This document shows, in pieces, positions 44,597-52,793 of a DNA stretch of 64,000 nt. Source of the DNA: Geothrix sp. PMB-07 (GTDB lineage Bacteria > Acidobacteriota > Holophagae > Holophagales > Holophagaceae); assembly GCF_030758935.1 (NCBI RefSeq), contig NZ_CP132333.1, positions 1,984,992 through 2,048,991 of the forward strand. The letters run 5' to 3'. A program made the position numbers and the translations under genes. Every line of letters begins with the position of its first letter. Position 1 is the first letter of the stretch. Under the pieces are notes generated by a model. The model worked only from the letters and a program-made list of their open reading frames with translations, ran no database searches and was not told the DNA's origin.

Positions 44597-45110
44597 AGAA
44601 CCTCCAGGGGGATGCTTTTCATTCTGGCGCGATGGATTGGAACCAGCGCAAGAAATCGGGAGCGGCGCTCGCAATGAACTCCGAAAGACTGGCCGCCACT
44701 CAGGCTCTTCCTCGCATCGCTGGCAGAAAAACCGCATGAAAAGTGGACCACCGGATTATGTGATGGGTGGATCTACCTCTTTTCAGGGATTGGGCCAAAG
44801 ATTTTCACCAATCCAGATGACGACTTCACGTCTTCCCAACCCGTCTGCGACCCGGGAAATTCGGGTCGCCCCACCGGGGCCTCCCGGAGAGGGACCGGCC
44901 CGCCGAAACGCTGATGGGCTCGCGGAAGGGACCCGACTTCTGCCTAACGGAGTGCCCATGATCAGGCCCATGCCCAAGTCCATCCCATTCGTGTCGAATC
45001 CGGATCATCGGGGGGTATCGGGGTGACGCCCTGGGGCTGCTGCAGTGTCGGTTCGGAGGGACCTCAGTCGAGGGGAGCCCCATGGGATCCGCCTGGAGCC
45101 ACGGCTTGGC
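44597..45110. other. Intergenic region between dipeptidase and LytS-like kinase
   Basis: About 510 bases that separate the leftward dipeptidase from the rightward regulatory genes. It contains the first copy of the GTGGACC repeat (44741-44783). Short ORFs here have no family resemblance, compositional bias or ribosome-binding site. The promoter for the kinase gene must lie here but was not identified. Confidence 0.4.
44741..44783 (+). repeat. GTGGACC double-repeat element, copy A
   Basis: AAGTGGACCACCGG (from 44741) and GGGTGGATCTACCT (from 44765) are two related units 24 bases apart. The same ordered pair occurs at 47058 on this strand and at 58767 on the opposite strand. It lies ~330 bases upstream of the LytS-like kinase. 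Confidence 0.55.
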
Positions 45111-46118
45111 ATGGGCGAAGGCTGGAAATGGTGTGTGGGCATGGCCATCTCATGGTTCAGCTATGAACTGATTCGGAGCTTCAGCTCCGGGGCCATCCCC
45201 TCTCTGGTCATGCTGCTCCGGATGGCCATCCATCCCGCGGCCTTCCTCTGGGGGAGCTTTGTCCTTGCGCCGACCCTTTGGAGCGCTTTGCCATGGAAGG
45301 GCGCCCTGCGGGGGGTTGGGTGCCTGGCCTGCGCCATGGGCTATTGGGCCCTTCTGTGGCGGATTGAAACCTTGATCGTCAAGGTTTATCTGGAGGCGCC
45401 TCCCTCATTGTCCGGTCTCTATCGGGATGTGATTGTGCTGGCACCGGCCATGCTGGGAGTCGGCGCCGCCCTCACCGAGTGGTTTGCCATGAGCTCGGAT
45501 CGCGACCGCATGGCCGAGCTCATGGTCCAGGACCGCTGCAGCCTTCTGCAGAATCAACTGCATCCCCACCTGCTCTGCAATGCGCTCAACGGACTGGTGG
45601 AATTGTCCAGAACTCATCCAGGCCTGGTGGAGCCTTCGCTGCTCGACCTGTCTGATTTCCTTCGCAAGCTCAGCGAAGCGTGCGTTCGATCCCTTCACTC
45701 CCTGGAAGAAGAAGGCGAATTGCTGGCCGCCTACCTTGATCTCCGCTGCCTAAGCTCCGGGCGCGCCGTCCCAGTGGAATGGGATTGGGATGACGCTCTG
45801 AATGCCTGCCAGGTCCCCACCCTGCTGCTTCAGCCGCTGCTGGAAAATGCCCTGAAACATGGAGATCTAAGCTCGCTTGGGGCTTGTGTTCGTTTGCACG
45901 CCAAGTGCGAGGCGGGAAACCTGGTGCTGGAAGTCTGGAACCCTGGATCCCTAGGCCCCCAACTGGAAGCCAAGGGCATTGGGCTTCGAAACCTGGAGGA
46001 GCGGCTTGAGGCGACCTACCAGGGGAGGGCTTCGTTCAGCCTCTTAGGCGAAAGGGGCTGGATCCTGGCCCGGGTCAGCCTGCCCATTGAAGTCCGGAAA
46101 CAGGGCCATGCCGCTTAG
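45111..46118 (+). CDS. LytS/YehU-type membrane sensor histidine kinase
   Basis: 335 aa. About four membrane helices lie in the first ~130 residues (WCVGMAISWFSYELI, MAIHPAAFLWGSFVLAPTLWSAL, GVGCLACAMGYWALL, DVIVLAPAMLGVGAALTEWF). A His_kinase domain (PF06580 type) follows, with the phospho-acceptor in LLQNQLHPHLLCNALNGLVEL and HATPase motifs LLQPLLENALKHGD and GIGLRNLEERLEATYQG. The start is uncertain: ATG 45111 is used (GGAG twelve bases upstream), but an upstream GTG at 45045 is possible. It overlaps the LytTR regulator by 11 bases. Kinases of this type sense peptides in Gram-positive bacteriocin systems; the lanthipeptide genes nearby suggest the same here. Confidence 0.88.
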   Translation: MGEGWKWCVGMAISWFSYELIRSFSSGAIPSLVMLLRMAIHPAAFLWGSFVLAPTLWSALPWKGALRGVGCLACAMGYWALLWRIETLIVKVYLEAPPSLSGLYRDVIVLAPAMLGVGAALTEWFAMSSDRDRMAELMVQDRCSLLQNQLHPHLLCNALNGLVELSRTHPGLVEPSLLDLSDFLRKLSEACVRSLHSLEEEGELLAAYLDLRCLSSGRAVPVEWDWDDALNACQVPTLLLQPLLENALKHGDLSSLGACVRLHAKCEAGNLVLEVWNPGSLGPQLEAKGIGLRNLEERLEATYQGRASFSLLGERGWILARVSLPIEVRKQGHAA

Positions 46119-46860
46119 GGTGGCGGTTGTCGATGACGAACCTATGGGCCGCAGCCGCCTCGTGCGCCTGATGAAAGAACAGGGCTGTGAGGTGGTGGCG
46201 GAACTTGAGAACGGCCCTGACTTTCTGGCATGGCTCGGTCTGGAAAGAGACAGCTTGGATGGCGTCTTCCTCGATGTGGAAATGCCTGGGGTCAACGGGC
46301 TCGAACTGATGGCCGAGTTACCGGCGATGCTTCCTGTGGTCTTCGTGACCGCCCATCCGGGGCATGCCGTGCAGGCCTTCGAGTCGGAGGCGGTGGACTA
46401 CCTGATGAAGCCCGTGAGGGCCACGCGCCTTGAGATCGCCCTGGCCCGCCTGACCCGCCGGAAAGGCGAGCCATTGATCCAAGACCGAAAAAAGGGAGCG
46501 CCGCCCGCACCTGAAAGAACCCAGCCGGGAACGCGGTTCCCGGTGCGGGCTGGGAAGGGGCAGCTTCTGATCGAATTCCGGAAGGTTACCCGTTTCGAGG
46601 TAAAGGGCGAAATCGTGTGGGCATGGGTGGAGGGTGAATGCTACCGTACCTACTGGACGGCCCTCACCCAGTTGGAGCCCAAGCTCACTGGCCTGGGATT
46701 CATCCGCATCCAACGGAGCATGCTGCTGCGCATGAGCACGGTCATCGGCATGAGGTCCCTGCCCAGTGGGCGCTGCATGGCGCGGTTGAGTGATGGGGTG
46801 GAAGTGGAGGTTAGTCGGCAACAGACCCCCTCCTTTAAACGGGCTTTGGGAGTTTGTTGA
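46108..46860 (+). CDS. LytTR-family response regulator 1
   Basis: 250 aa. The receiver domain has VAVVDDEPMGRSRL, phospho-acceptor Asp in GVFLDVEMPGVNGLELM, Thr in VVFVTAHPGHAVQAFE and Lys in YLMKPVRATRL. The C-terminal LytTR DNA-binding domain has FPVRAGKGQLLIEFRKVTRFEV, FIRIQRSMLLRMSTVIGM and LPSGRCMARLSDGVEVEVSRQQTPSFK. Overlaps the LytS-like kinase gene, forming a coupled pair. The regulator gene at 47420 is a clear paralogue. Confidence 0.92.
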   Translation: MPLRVAVVDDEPMGRSRLVRLMKEQGCEVVAELENGPDFLAWLGLERDSLDGVFLDVEMPGVNGLELMAELPAMLPVVFVTAHPGHAVQAFESEAVDYLMKPVRATRLEIALARLTRRKGEPLIQDRKKGAPPAPERTQPGTRFPVRAGKGQLLIEFRKVTRFEVKGEIVWAWVEGECYRTYWTALTQLEPKLTGLGFIRIQRSMLLRMSTVIGMRSLPSGRCMARLSDGVEVEVSRQQTPSFKRALGVC

Positions 46861-47419
46861 GGCCCATGAGGATCCATTAGGCCTGCCTGGTCGGTCTCCC
46901 CGACGTTCTTGATTCCAGTCCATGCCCGCACAGTGGTGCGATAGATCTGATGGCGGAATGAGGGCTGCCCGTCGGAGCTTAAAAGGCGCTTGCATTGCCC
47001 GCCGCTTAGACGAGGTGGACATGGCTCCGGCTCATTCGATTTGCTCAATCGGGGGCCAAGTGGACCACCCGATTTTGTTCTCAAGTGGACCTACTCCTTT
47101 CGGTCGAGCCGAATGAAGATCAATGATCAACCACATGCCCCACACGACCGGGAAGGCCAGTCTTCGCTTAGAAGGTTTGCGTGTGTCCGAACCGAACAGG
47201 CACACCCAGTCCGGTTTTCGGAGTGTTGTCCCTCCCATCCCGAAAAGGCATGTGATTCCCGTGGCCTCTCAAATCATTTTTGAAAAGTCATAAAAACCAT
47301 GCCTTTCCCTAGCATGCTGCCTCGCTCATATAGGTCCCTCGACGGGGTCCGGGGCTTCGCACGCTCCCTCCCCGGCCGGATTCGACGAACCTCGTTCGAG
47401 TCCGAATCCAGATTCGCCC
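46861..47419. other. Intergenic region between the two LytTR regulators
   Basis: About 560 bases without a convincing gene. Short ORFs (for example 46990-47283) show no family, no ribosome-binding site and Arg/Pro-rich shadow-like composition. It contains repeat copy B (47058-47100), a further AGGTGGACA-like unit at 47013, and an A/T-rich stretch around 47270-47300 that may hold the promoter for the second regulator. Given the paralogous regulators, loss of a second kinase gene from this gap is possible but unproven. Confidence 0.45.
47058..47100 (+). repeat. GTGGACC double-repeat element, copy B
   Basis: AAGTGGACCACCCG (from 47058) and AAGTGGACCTACTC (from 47083) are 25 bases apart and match copies A and C in order and orientation relative to the downstream gene. 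It lies ~320 bases upstream of the second LytTR regulator. Confidence 0.55.
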
Positions 47420-48163
47420 ATGTGTCTTAAAGTCGCCCTGGTTGACGACGAGTCCTGGGGCCGTGAACGACTGGCCAGCCTCCTCAGGGACCTCGATTGT
47501 GAGGTTATCGCGGAACTGGACCATGGACTGGCCTTGCTGTCCTGGCTGAAATCGGGCCCAGCAGTCGACTGCCTGTTCCTTGATGTGGATATGCCGGGAG
47601 TGAACGGTCTGGATGTATGGGCGGCCCTCGTACAGCCACCCCCGGTGGTGTTCATTTCTGCTCATTCCGGCCACGCCTTTCGGGCGTTCGAATGCGAGGC
47701 CCTGGACTACCTCCTCAAGCCTGTGATGCTTCCGCGCCTTCAACAAACCATCACCCGTTTGAATCGAATCAAGGCTGGCATGCCGGGGGCGCTTCAAGTC
47801 CTTTCCAAGGATGAACCCACCCGCTCGAAAGGTGATCGTTTCCCTGTGAGGGCGGGGAAGGGGCAATTGCTGTTGGAAACCCGCCGGGTGATCCTCTTCG
47901 AGGTCGAGGATGAAACCGTCTGGGCCTGGTGCGGCGGGGAGCGCTTCCGGACGTTCTGGAAATCGCTGTCGGAGGTGGAAGCCGAACTGCCCATGTCAGG
48001 CTTCGCCAAAATCCACCGCGGCGCACTGCTTCGCCTTTCAGCGGTGGTGGGGGTCCGCCCCTTGCCCAGTGGCCGTTGCCGGGCCCGGTTGAACGATGGC
48101 ACTGAAATGGATGTAAGCCGGGTGATGACGCCCACCTTCAAAGCCGCTCTGGGGGCGCGGTGA
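47420..48163 (+). CDS. LytTR-family response regulator 2 (orphan, next to lanA)
   Basis: 247 aa, paralogous to the regulator ~600 bases upstream along its whole length. Receiver: VALVDDESWGRERLASL, Asp in CLFLDVDMPGVNGLDVW, VVFISAHSGHAFRAFE, YLLKPVMLPRL. LytTR domain: FPVRAGKGQLLLETRRVILFEV, FAKIHRGALLRLSAVVGV, LPSGRCRARLNDGTEMDVSRVMTPTFK. No kinase adjoins it, so it may share the LytS-like kinase or respond to another signal. It sits immediately before the lanthipeptide precursor and is the best candidate for its activator. No clear Shine-Dalgarno sequence precedes the ATG. Confidence 0.9.
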   Translation: MCLKVALVDDESWGRERLASLLRDLDCEVIAELDHGLALLSWLKSGPAVDCLFLDVDMPGVNGLDVWAALVQPPPVVFISAHSGHAFRAFECEALDYLLKPVMLPRLQQTITRLNRIKAGMPGALQVLSKDEPTRSKGDRFPVRAGKGQLLLETRRVILFEVEDETVWAWCGGERFRTFWKSLSEVEAELPMSGFAKIHRGALLRLSAVVGVRPLPSGRCRARLNDGTEMDVSRVMTPTFKAALGAR

Positions 48164-48257
48164 TTTCGAGTGAGGCCACGGCTCCGTATCGTCACGGAAG
48201 CCTGGAGCTGTCGTTCCTCCTGCAATCCCTGCAGTCTTGTGAGCACCCGATATGTGC

Positions 48258-48287
48258 CACTCAGCTATCTGAGCATGTCACTCAGCC
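48258..48287 (+). promoter_or_regulatory. Candidate LytTR-binding direct repeats upstream of lanA
   Basis: CACTCAGCT (48258-48266) and CACTCAGCC (48279-48287) are 9-bp direct repeats separated by 12 bases, a 21-base period. LytTR regulators such as AgrA, PlnC and ComE bind paired 9-bp direct repeats with 12-13 base gaps. A possible -10 (TAGGAT, 48330-48335) with no good -35 lies 42 bases after the second repeat, as at activator-dependent promoters. Confidence 0.55.
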
Positions 48288-48388
48288 TGATCTTGGTGCC
48301 AAGCAGCCCCTGCGGCAGTTCCATCCGCTTAGGATCACTTTCACAAACCCCCGGATCCCGACGGATCCCCAAAAAATTGGAGGCTTCC

Positions 48389-48547
48389 ATGGAGAAGCAG
48401 GACGGCAAGAAGAAGTTGAGCTTGAACAAGGAAACGCTCAAGTCCCTGACCCAGAAAGAAGAGGGTGAGGTTGCTGCCGGTGGCCTGTCTTATTTTGTTT
48501 GCCGCACGGATTACTGTGGGACCAAAGGCCGTTCCTGCTGGTGCTAG
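48389..48547 (+). CDS. lanA: Class I lanthipeptide precursor peptide
   Basis: 52 aa; the ATG has GGAGG five bases upstream. The 32-residue leader is Lys-rich with KKLSLNKETLKSL, the leader signature of class I lanthipeptides from Bacteroidota/Acidobacteriota, and ends in EVAAGG, a double-Gly site for a C39 protease. The predicted 20-residue core is LSYFVCRTDYCGTKGRSCWC, with four Ser/Thr (S34, T40, T45, S49) and four Cys (C38, C43, C50, C52). S34-C38 and T40-C43 have the spacing of nisin rings A and B. The mature product would be secreted and is likely antimicrobial or a signal. It is convergent with the biosynthesis/export operon, with a shared terminator between them. Confidence 0.9.
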   Translation: MEKQDGKKKLSLNKETLKSLTQKEEGEVAAGGLSYFVCRTDYCGTKGRSCWC

Positions 48548-48562
48548 GCGGTTAAATCCTTC

Positions 48563-48603
48563 CCAAGGCCACGCGGCTTCCTGCTTCATCCGCGTGGCCT
48601 TGG
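48563..48603. terminator. Bidirectional rho-independent terminator between lanA and the export operon
   Basis: CCAAGGCCACGCGG and CCGCGTGGCCTTGG form a perfect 14-bp stem around a 13-base loop, followed on the + strand by TTTG. It starts 16 bases after the lanA stop and ends 40 bases before the stop of the convergent transporter gene, so it can serve both directions. Confidence 0.85.
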
Positions 48604-48643
48604 TTTGTACAAGCCATGGTGCTGCTGCCATCCGGCCATGATT

Positions 48644-50659
48644 TCATGGCGTTTCAGAACAGGTCGGGATTGGGGATGATCCATCGTGGTGGTTTCCAGA
48701 TTCAGAAAGCAGCTCTTCATGGCTGGCGTAGATAACCGTGCGACCCGCCAGGAAGGGGCTATGGATGATGCGGTTCCGGCTGATCCAATCCAGGTTGGAA
48801 AGGGCTTCGTCCAGCAGCAGCAGGGGTCGATCCGAGGCGAGAATGGCGGTGATTGCCACCAGTTGGCGTTGCCCTCCCGAGAGGTTCTCGCCTCCGCTGG
48901 CCACCATGGTCTGATACCCCATGGGGAGGGTGCCCACCCAGGCATCCAGTCCCGTCTGCTTGGCCACTTTCATGAGATGGGACTGGTTTGCCCCGGCCGA
49001 GAAAAGTTTCAGATTTTCAAGAATGGATCCGCTGCTTAACCCCGGAAACTGGGGGAGGAAGGCCGTGAGGGACGAGGCGGAAAAAGTATCCAGTCCGCCA
49101 ATGCTGATGTTCCCTGCTTCGGGTGCGTAGAGTCCGGCCAGCAGTTTCAACAGAGTGCTCTTGCCCGAACCTGACGCCCCCTTCACCTGATGGAAGGTGC
49201 CTGGTTGTACCAAAAGCCTGGCGCCCTGCAGCACCCAGGGGGCTTCGGGGGCATATCGGAACCAGACCTCATCCGCCTTGATGGGGCCGCTCAAATCCTT
49301 GGGGCCCCGACGGGGCAGCTTGGGCGACCGCGTCTCCGCAAAGGTTTCTTGCACGGCCTCAAGTTGCGGTCGCAGAGCCAGGAAGGTGACACCGGTTTGT
49401 GCCAGGGCCAGGAGGGCCGCGGTGAAGGCACCGCTGAGCTGCACAAATACCAGCAAACTTCCCAGGCTGAGTTCCCCGGCCAGCACCCTTTGGCCACCCC
49501 AGATCAGAACCCCTGCCAGAAGCCCCTCATTGAGCAGGATGTTGCCTCCCTCAGTCCAAAGGCCGTGACGTTCCCGCCTTAGGCCGTGGTGGAGCTGAAG
49601 GCGCAACCGCTTCGCCCAGCGTTTGAAGGCCCAGGATTGGCTGGCGGTGGCCTTGAGGGTGGTGGCGCCTGTCAGGAGTTCCAACAGGGCGCTGTTTTCG
49701 GCCTGGGCGGCTTTCACTTCCTGCTGTTGTTCTCGGGCCTGCAGGAAGCCCACGCCGAAGGCGAGAGCGCTGATCGCCATCGCTCCCGCCAGGACCACCG
49801 CAGCGGGACCAGGCATGACCAGGGCCATGTAGGCGAGGTAGAACACCGCTGCCACACCACTGAACAGGGCTCCGAGCCCCTGATCCAACAGCAGTGAACG
49901 CGCCCGGCGGAGGCCGCTGAAGGTCTGAAGCAACTGCCCCAGGGTTTTTGATTGAAGGTATTTGAATGGCAGTGCCAGCAGGTGTTCGCAGAGCCCTTTT
50001 TCGAGAGTGGCTTCAAACGGCGTGGTGAAGGCCAGCAGGCTGACCTCTCGAAGCCAACCGACCCAGGCTTGGAAAAGCGATGCCAACAGCAGGCCCAGGC
50101 AAAGGATCGACAACAGGCTCGGCACTCCCCTTGAAAGGGATAGATCCACGAGTTTCCCCGTGAGCCAGGGCGGGAGCAGCGCCAACCCCTGGCCCACCAG
50201 CGTGATCATGGCCACTTGCCCGAGCACGCGGCGGTGCCGCGGCAGCAGGTTTCCCATGCGTGACCAAAGGCTGCCAGTGGGGGCCAAGGGCTCTGAGATG
50301 TCGATGGCGGGACCAGCCAAGTCCTGGCTCAGCCTCCCCAGCGGCGCGAGCTGCAGGCCTCCCATGCCCTGTTCCACAAGGTAGCCCCGGGCCACCCGCT
50401 TCCTGAGGAGAATCCAGCTGCCGTTGGTGAGCTGGGCGAGGGTGGGCAGCTCCAGGTGATGCAGGTCCTGCTCCTGGATGGTGATGCCCCGGGCCTCGAA
50501 GCCCCTGACCTGGAGCTCCTGGACCAGGTTTTCGAGGCTGAACTCCCAGAGCAGCGTTTCCTCGAGAGCCTGCAGCGATACCTCGATGCCCTTGAGCGAG
50601 AGCAGCCGCCAGAGGGCCAGGTTGCCGGGGATTCCCACCAGGGGCATCCGTTCAGACAC
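48644..50659 (-). CDS. ABC exporter with degenerate C39-like domain (lanthipeptide export)
   Basis: 671 aa. Residues ~5-130 follow the C39-peptidase fold pattern but lack the catalytic Cys and His (NLALWRLLSLKGIEVSLQALEE in the Cys region). Six membrane helices follow at ~150-430. The ATPase has Walker A GASGSGKST, Q-loop LPQFPGL, signature LSGGQRQ, Walker B LLLLDEALSNLD and H-loop ASHEE. GTG 50659 is chosen because GGAGG lies six bases before it; it overlaps the upstream exporter by eight bases. It probably forms a heterodimer with the peptidase-active exporter or binds leader peptide without cutting. Confidence 0.88.
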   Translation of the reverse strand: MSERMPLVGIPGNLALWRLLSLKGIEVSLQALEETLLWEFSLENLVQELQVRGFEARGITIQEQDLHHLELPTLAQLTNGSWILLRKRVARGYLVEQGMGGLQLAPLGRLSQDLAGPAIDISEPLAPTGSLWSRMGNLLPRHRRVLGQVAMITLVGQGLALLPPWLTGKLVDLSLSRGVPSLLSILCLGLLLASLFQAWVGWLREVSLLAFTTPFEATLEKGLCEHLLALPFKYLQSKTLGQLLQTFSGLRRARSLLLDQGLGALFSGVAAVFYLAYMALVMPGPAAVVLAGAMAISALAFGVGFLQAREQQQEVKAAQAENSALLELLTGATTLKATASQSWAFKRWAKRLRLQLHHGLRRERHGLWTEGGNILLNEGLLAGVLIWGGQRVLAGELSLGSLLVFVQLSGAFTAALLALAQTGVTFLALRPQLEAVQETFAETRSPKLPRRGPKDLSGPIKADEVWFRYAPEAPWVLQGARLLVQPGTFHQVKGASGSGKSTLLKLLAGLYAPEAGNISIGGLDTFSASSLTAFLPQFPGLSSGSILENLKLFSAGANQSHLMKVAKQTGLDAWVGTLPMGYQTMVASGGENLSGGQRQLVAITAILASDRPLLLLDEALSNLDWISRNRIIHSPFLAGRTVIYASHEELLSESGNHHDGSSPIPTCSETP

Positions 50660-52790
50660 GGTTTTCCTCCCGGGCCAGGACCACGTCCCGGAGCACCCCG
50701 GGCTGCGCGCACAGCGCCTCGAAGGTGCCTTGCTGGACGATGGCGCCATCCTGCATGGCCAGGATGCGGTCCGCATCCTTCAGGGTTTCCAGGCGGTGGG
50801 CGATGACGATGCGGGTGCAGCCCAGCTTGGCCAGGTTGGCATGCACCAGGGCTTCGGTCTCGAGGTCCAGGGAACTGGTGGCTTCATCCAGGAGCAGGAT
50901 GGCCGGCTGGCTGGCGATGGCGCGGGCCAGGCAGAGGCGCTGGCGCTCTCCGCCGCTCAAGGTGCGGCCGTTCTCGCCAAGCCGGGTCTTGTACCCCGCA
51001 GGCAAGCGCTTGATGACCTCGTGAACCTGGGCCAGGCCCGCAGCCCAGCGGATGCGCTCCATGGGCATGTTGGGATCGCGGAGGCTCAGGTTCGCCCGGA
51101 CCATATCGTCGAACAGAAAGGAATCCTGCAGTACCACCCCCAACTGGCTTCGCAGTTTCGAGAGGTCCAGCTGCCTGAGGTCCCATCCGTCGAAGGTGAT
51201 GCGTCCTGCCGTGGGCAGCAGCATGCCCATGAGCAGCCGGGCCAGGGTGCTTTTCCCAGCCCCGCTGCGGCCCACCAGGGCGATCTTTTCTCCGGGGCGG
51301 ATGGCGAGGTTGATGTCCTTGAGAATCCAGGGTGATCCCTCGGCATAACGGAAAGAAACACCCTCCAGGGTGATGGCGCCACAGAGTTGGCCTGGGTCCT
51401 GGGTTCCAGACGTTTCCTGGGCGTGCTCCAGCACATCGTCCAACCGTGCCAGATGGCTGCCGAGGAACTGGAGGTCGGTCAAAGCCCCCAGCAGGGATTC
51501 CAGGGGCCCCAGGAAGAGGGCCTGCAGGGAAAGGAAGGCCGTGAATACCCCTAGGGTCATGCGCTCGTCCAGAACCTCCCTGCCGCCCACCCAGAACACC
51601 GCCACGGTGGCCATTCCCTGGAGCAAGGTCATGAACTGGTGCGCCGCGATGCGGATCTTCTGGCGTTCCATGGCCACGTTCAGGCGGCGCACCATGCGCG
51701 GTGTCCACCGCGAGAGGACCTGCTCCTGGGAGGATGTGGCCTTCATCGTCTCGATGCCGACCAGGGCCTCCACCAGGATGGATTGCTCCTGACCGATGAC
51801 GGTCAGTTCGTTGGCCATCAGCTGCTCATTCTGCCGGCGCAGGAGAACAAGCAGGGCGACCCGGAGGCTCGCCAGCAGAAGCACGATGGCCCCCAGGCGC
51901 CAGTGGTAGGCGAGCATCAGGGCGGCGTACCCCAGCAGCAGGAAGGCGTCCAGGAGGGAGGACACGGTCCGCGACGACAGCAGGTCGCGGATCTGGGTGT
52001 TGCTTTCGACCCGGTTCACCAGATCGCCTGGCCGGCGCTGAAGGAAGAAGCCCAGGGGGAGCCGCACCAGATGCTCCACGAAGCCTTCCATGAGGCGGGC
52101 ATCCATGGCGTTCTGCACGCCCTGCAGCACAAAGCTGCGCAGCACCGAGATCAGGGCCTTGGCCACCACCGCGCCCCCCAACCCCAGGGCCAGTCCCCAA
52201 AGCCAGGGCAGGTACTTCGGCATGATCACGAAATCCACCAACAGCTGGTTGCCCAGGGGGAAGACCATGCCCACCACCTGGAGCATCAGCGAGGCCGCCA
52301 GCATCTGCGCGAGGGAAGGGCGCATGTCACGGATCAAGCCCAGGTACCGCCTCAGGCTGGGAAAGCGCCTTGGGCGCAGGGCAAAGCCATCGTCCGGGGC
52401 GAACGCGAGGGCCACGCCCGTGAAGCGCAGGCCCAGATCGGATTGACTGATGAACCGCCTTCCTTCGGCCGGATCGACAATCCTCACGCCCTTGGAGGTG
52501 AGTTTCTCCAGCACGACGAAGTGGCGGAACTCCCAATGGAGGATGGCGGGAAGGGGGAGGTCGCCCAGGTGCTCCAGCTCCACTTTGACGGCCTCCGCCT
52601 CCAGCCCGTAGGCCCGCGCAGCCTCCAGCAGGCTTGCGGCGTTGGCACCATCCCGGGAGACCTTGCAAGCCTCGCGCACTTCCGGGAGGGGGGCGTGGTG
52701 GCCCCAATGGGCCAGGATCATGGCCAGGCAGGCAGCTCCGCATTCGACCATCTCCATCTGCGGGATGTAGGGCACACGGTCGTAGGCCAC
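50652..52790 (-). CDS. lanT: Peptidase-containing ABC exporter (C39, LanT/PCAT type)
   Basis: 712 aa. C39 protease domain: oxyanion Gln11, catalytic Cys17 in MVECGAACLAMIL, His90 in FRHFVVLE and Asp106 in RIVDPAEGR. Transmembrane region ~155-430. ATPase: Walker A GRSGAGKST, signature LSGGERQR, Walker B ILLLDEATSSLDLE, H-loop IAHRLE. It should cut the precursor after Gly-Gly and export the modified core with HlyD across the envelope. The GTG start is preceded by GGAG six bases upstream and lies just past the HlyD stop. Such PCATs are more typical of class II lanthipeptides; here it serves a LanB/LanC system. Confidence 0.92.
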   Translation of the reverse strand: MAYDRVPYIPQMEMVECGAACLAMILAHWGHHAPLPEVREACKVSRDGANAASLLEAARAYGLEAEAVKVELEHLGDLPLPAILHWEFRHFVVLEKLTSKGVRIVDPAEGRRFISQSDLGLRFTGVALAFAPDDGFALRPRRFPSLRRYLGLIRDMRPSLAQMLAASLMLQVVGMVFPLGNQLLVDFVIMPKYLPWLWGLALGLGGAVVAKALISVLRSFVLQGVQNAMDARLMEGFVEHLVRLPLGFFLQRRPGDLVNRVESNTQIRDLLSSRTVSSLLDAFLLLGYAALMLAYHWRLGAIVLLLASLRVALLVLLRRQNEQLMANELTVIGQEQSILVEALVGIETMKATSSQEQVLSRWTPRMVRRLNVAMERQKIRIAAHQFMTLLQGMATVAVFWVGGREVLDERMTLGVFTAFLSLQALFLGPLESLLGALTDLQFLGSHLARLDDVLEHAQETSGTQDPGQLCGAITLEGVSFRYAEGSPWILKDINLAIRPGEKIALVGRSGAGKSTLARLLMGMLLPTAGRITFDGWDLRQLDLSKLRSQLGVVLQDSFLFDDMVRANLSLRDPNMPMERIRWAAGLAQVHEVIKRLPAGYKTRLGENGRTLSGGERQRLCLARAIASQPAILLLDEATSSLDLETEALVHANLAKLGCTRIVIAHRLETLKDADRILAMQDGAIVQQGTFEALCAQPGVLRDVVLAREENRV

Positions 52791-52793
52791 GGG

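Noticed and set aside
44472-45026. A 184-codon + strand ORF overlapping the dipeptidase 5' end
   Set aside because: It overlaps the signal peptide of a well-supported gene and shows no recognisable domain.
46861-47419. Short ORFs between the LytTR regulators as additional precursor or inducer peptides
   Set aside because: None has a double-Gly leader, a start with ribosome-binding site or a Ser/Thr-Cys core; composition is typical of non-coding GC-rich DNA.
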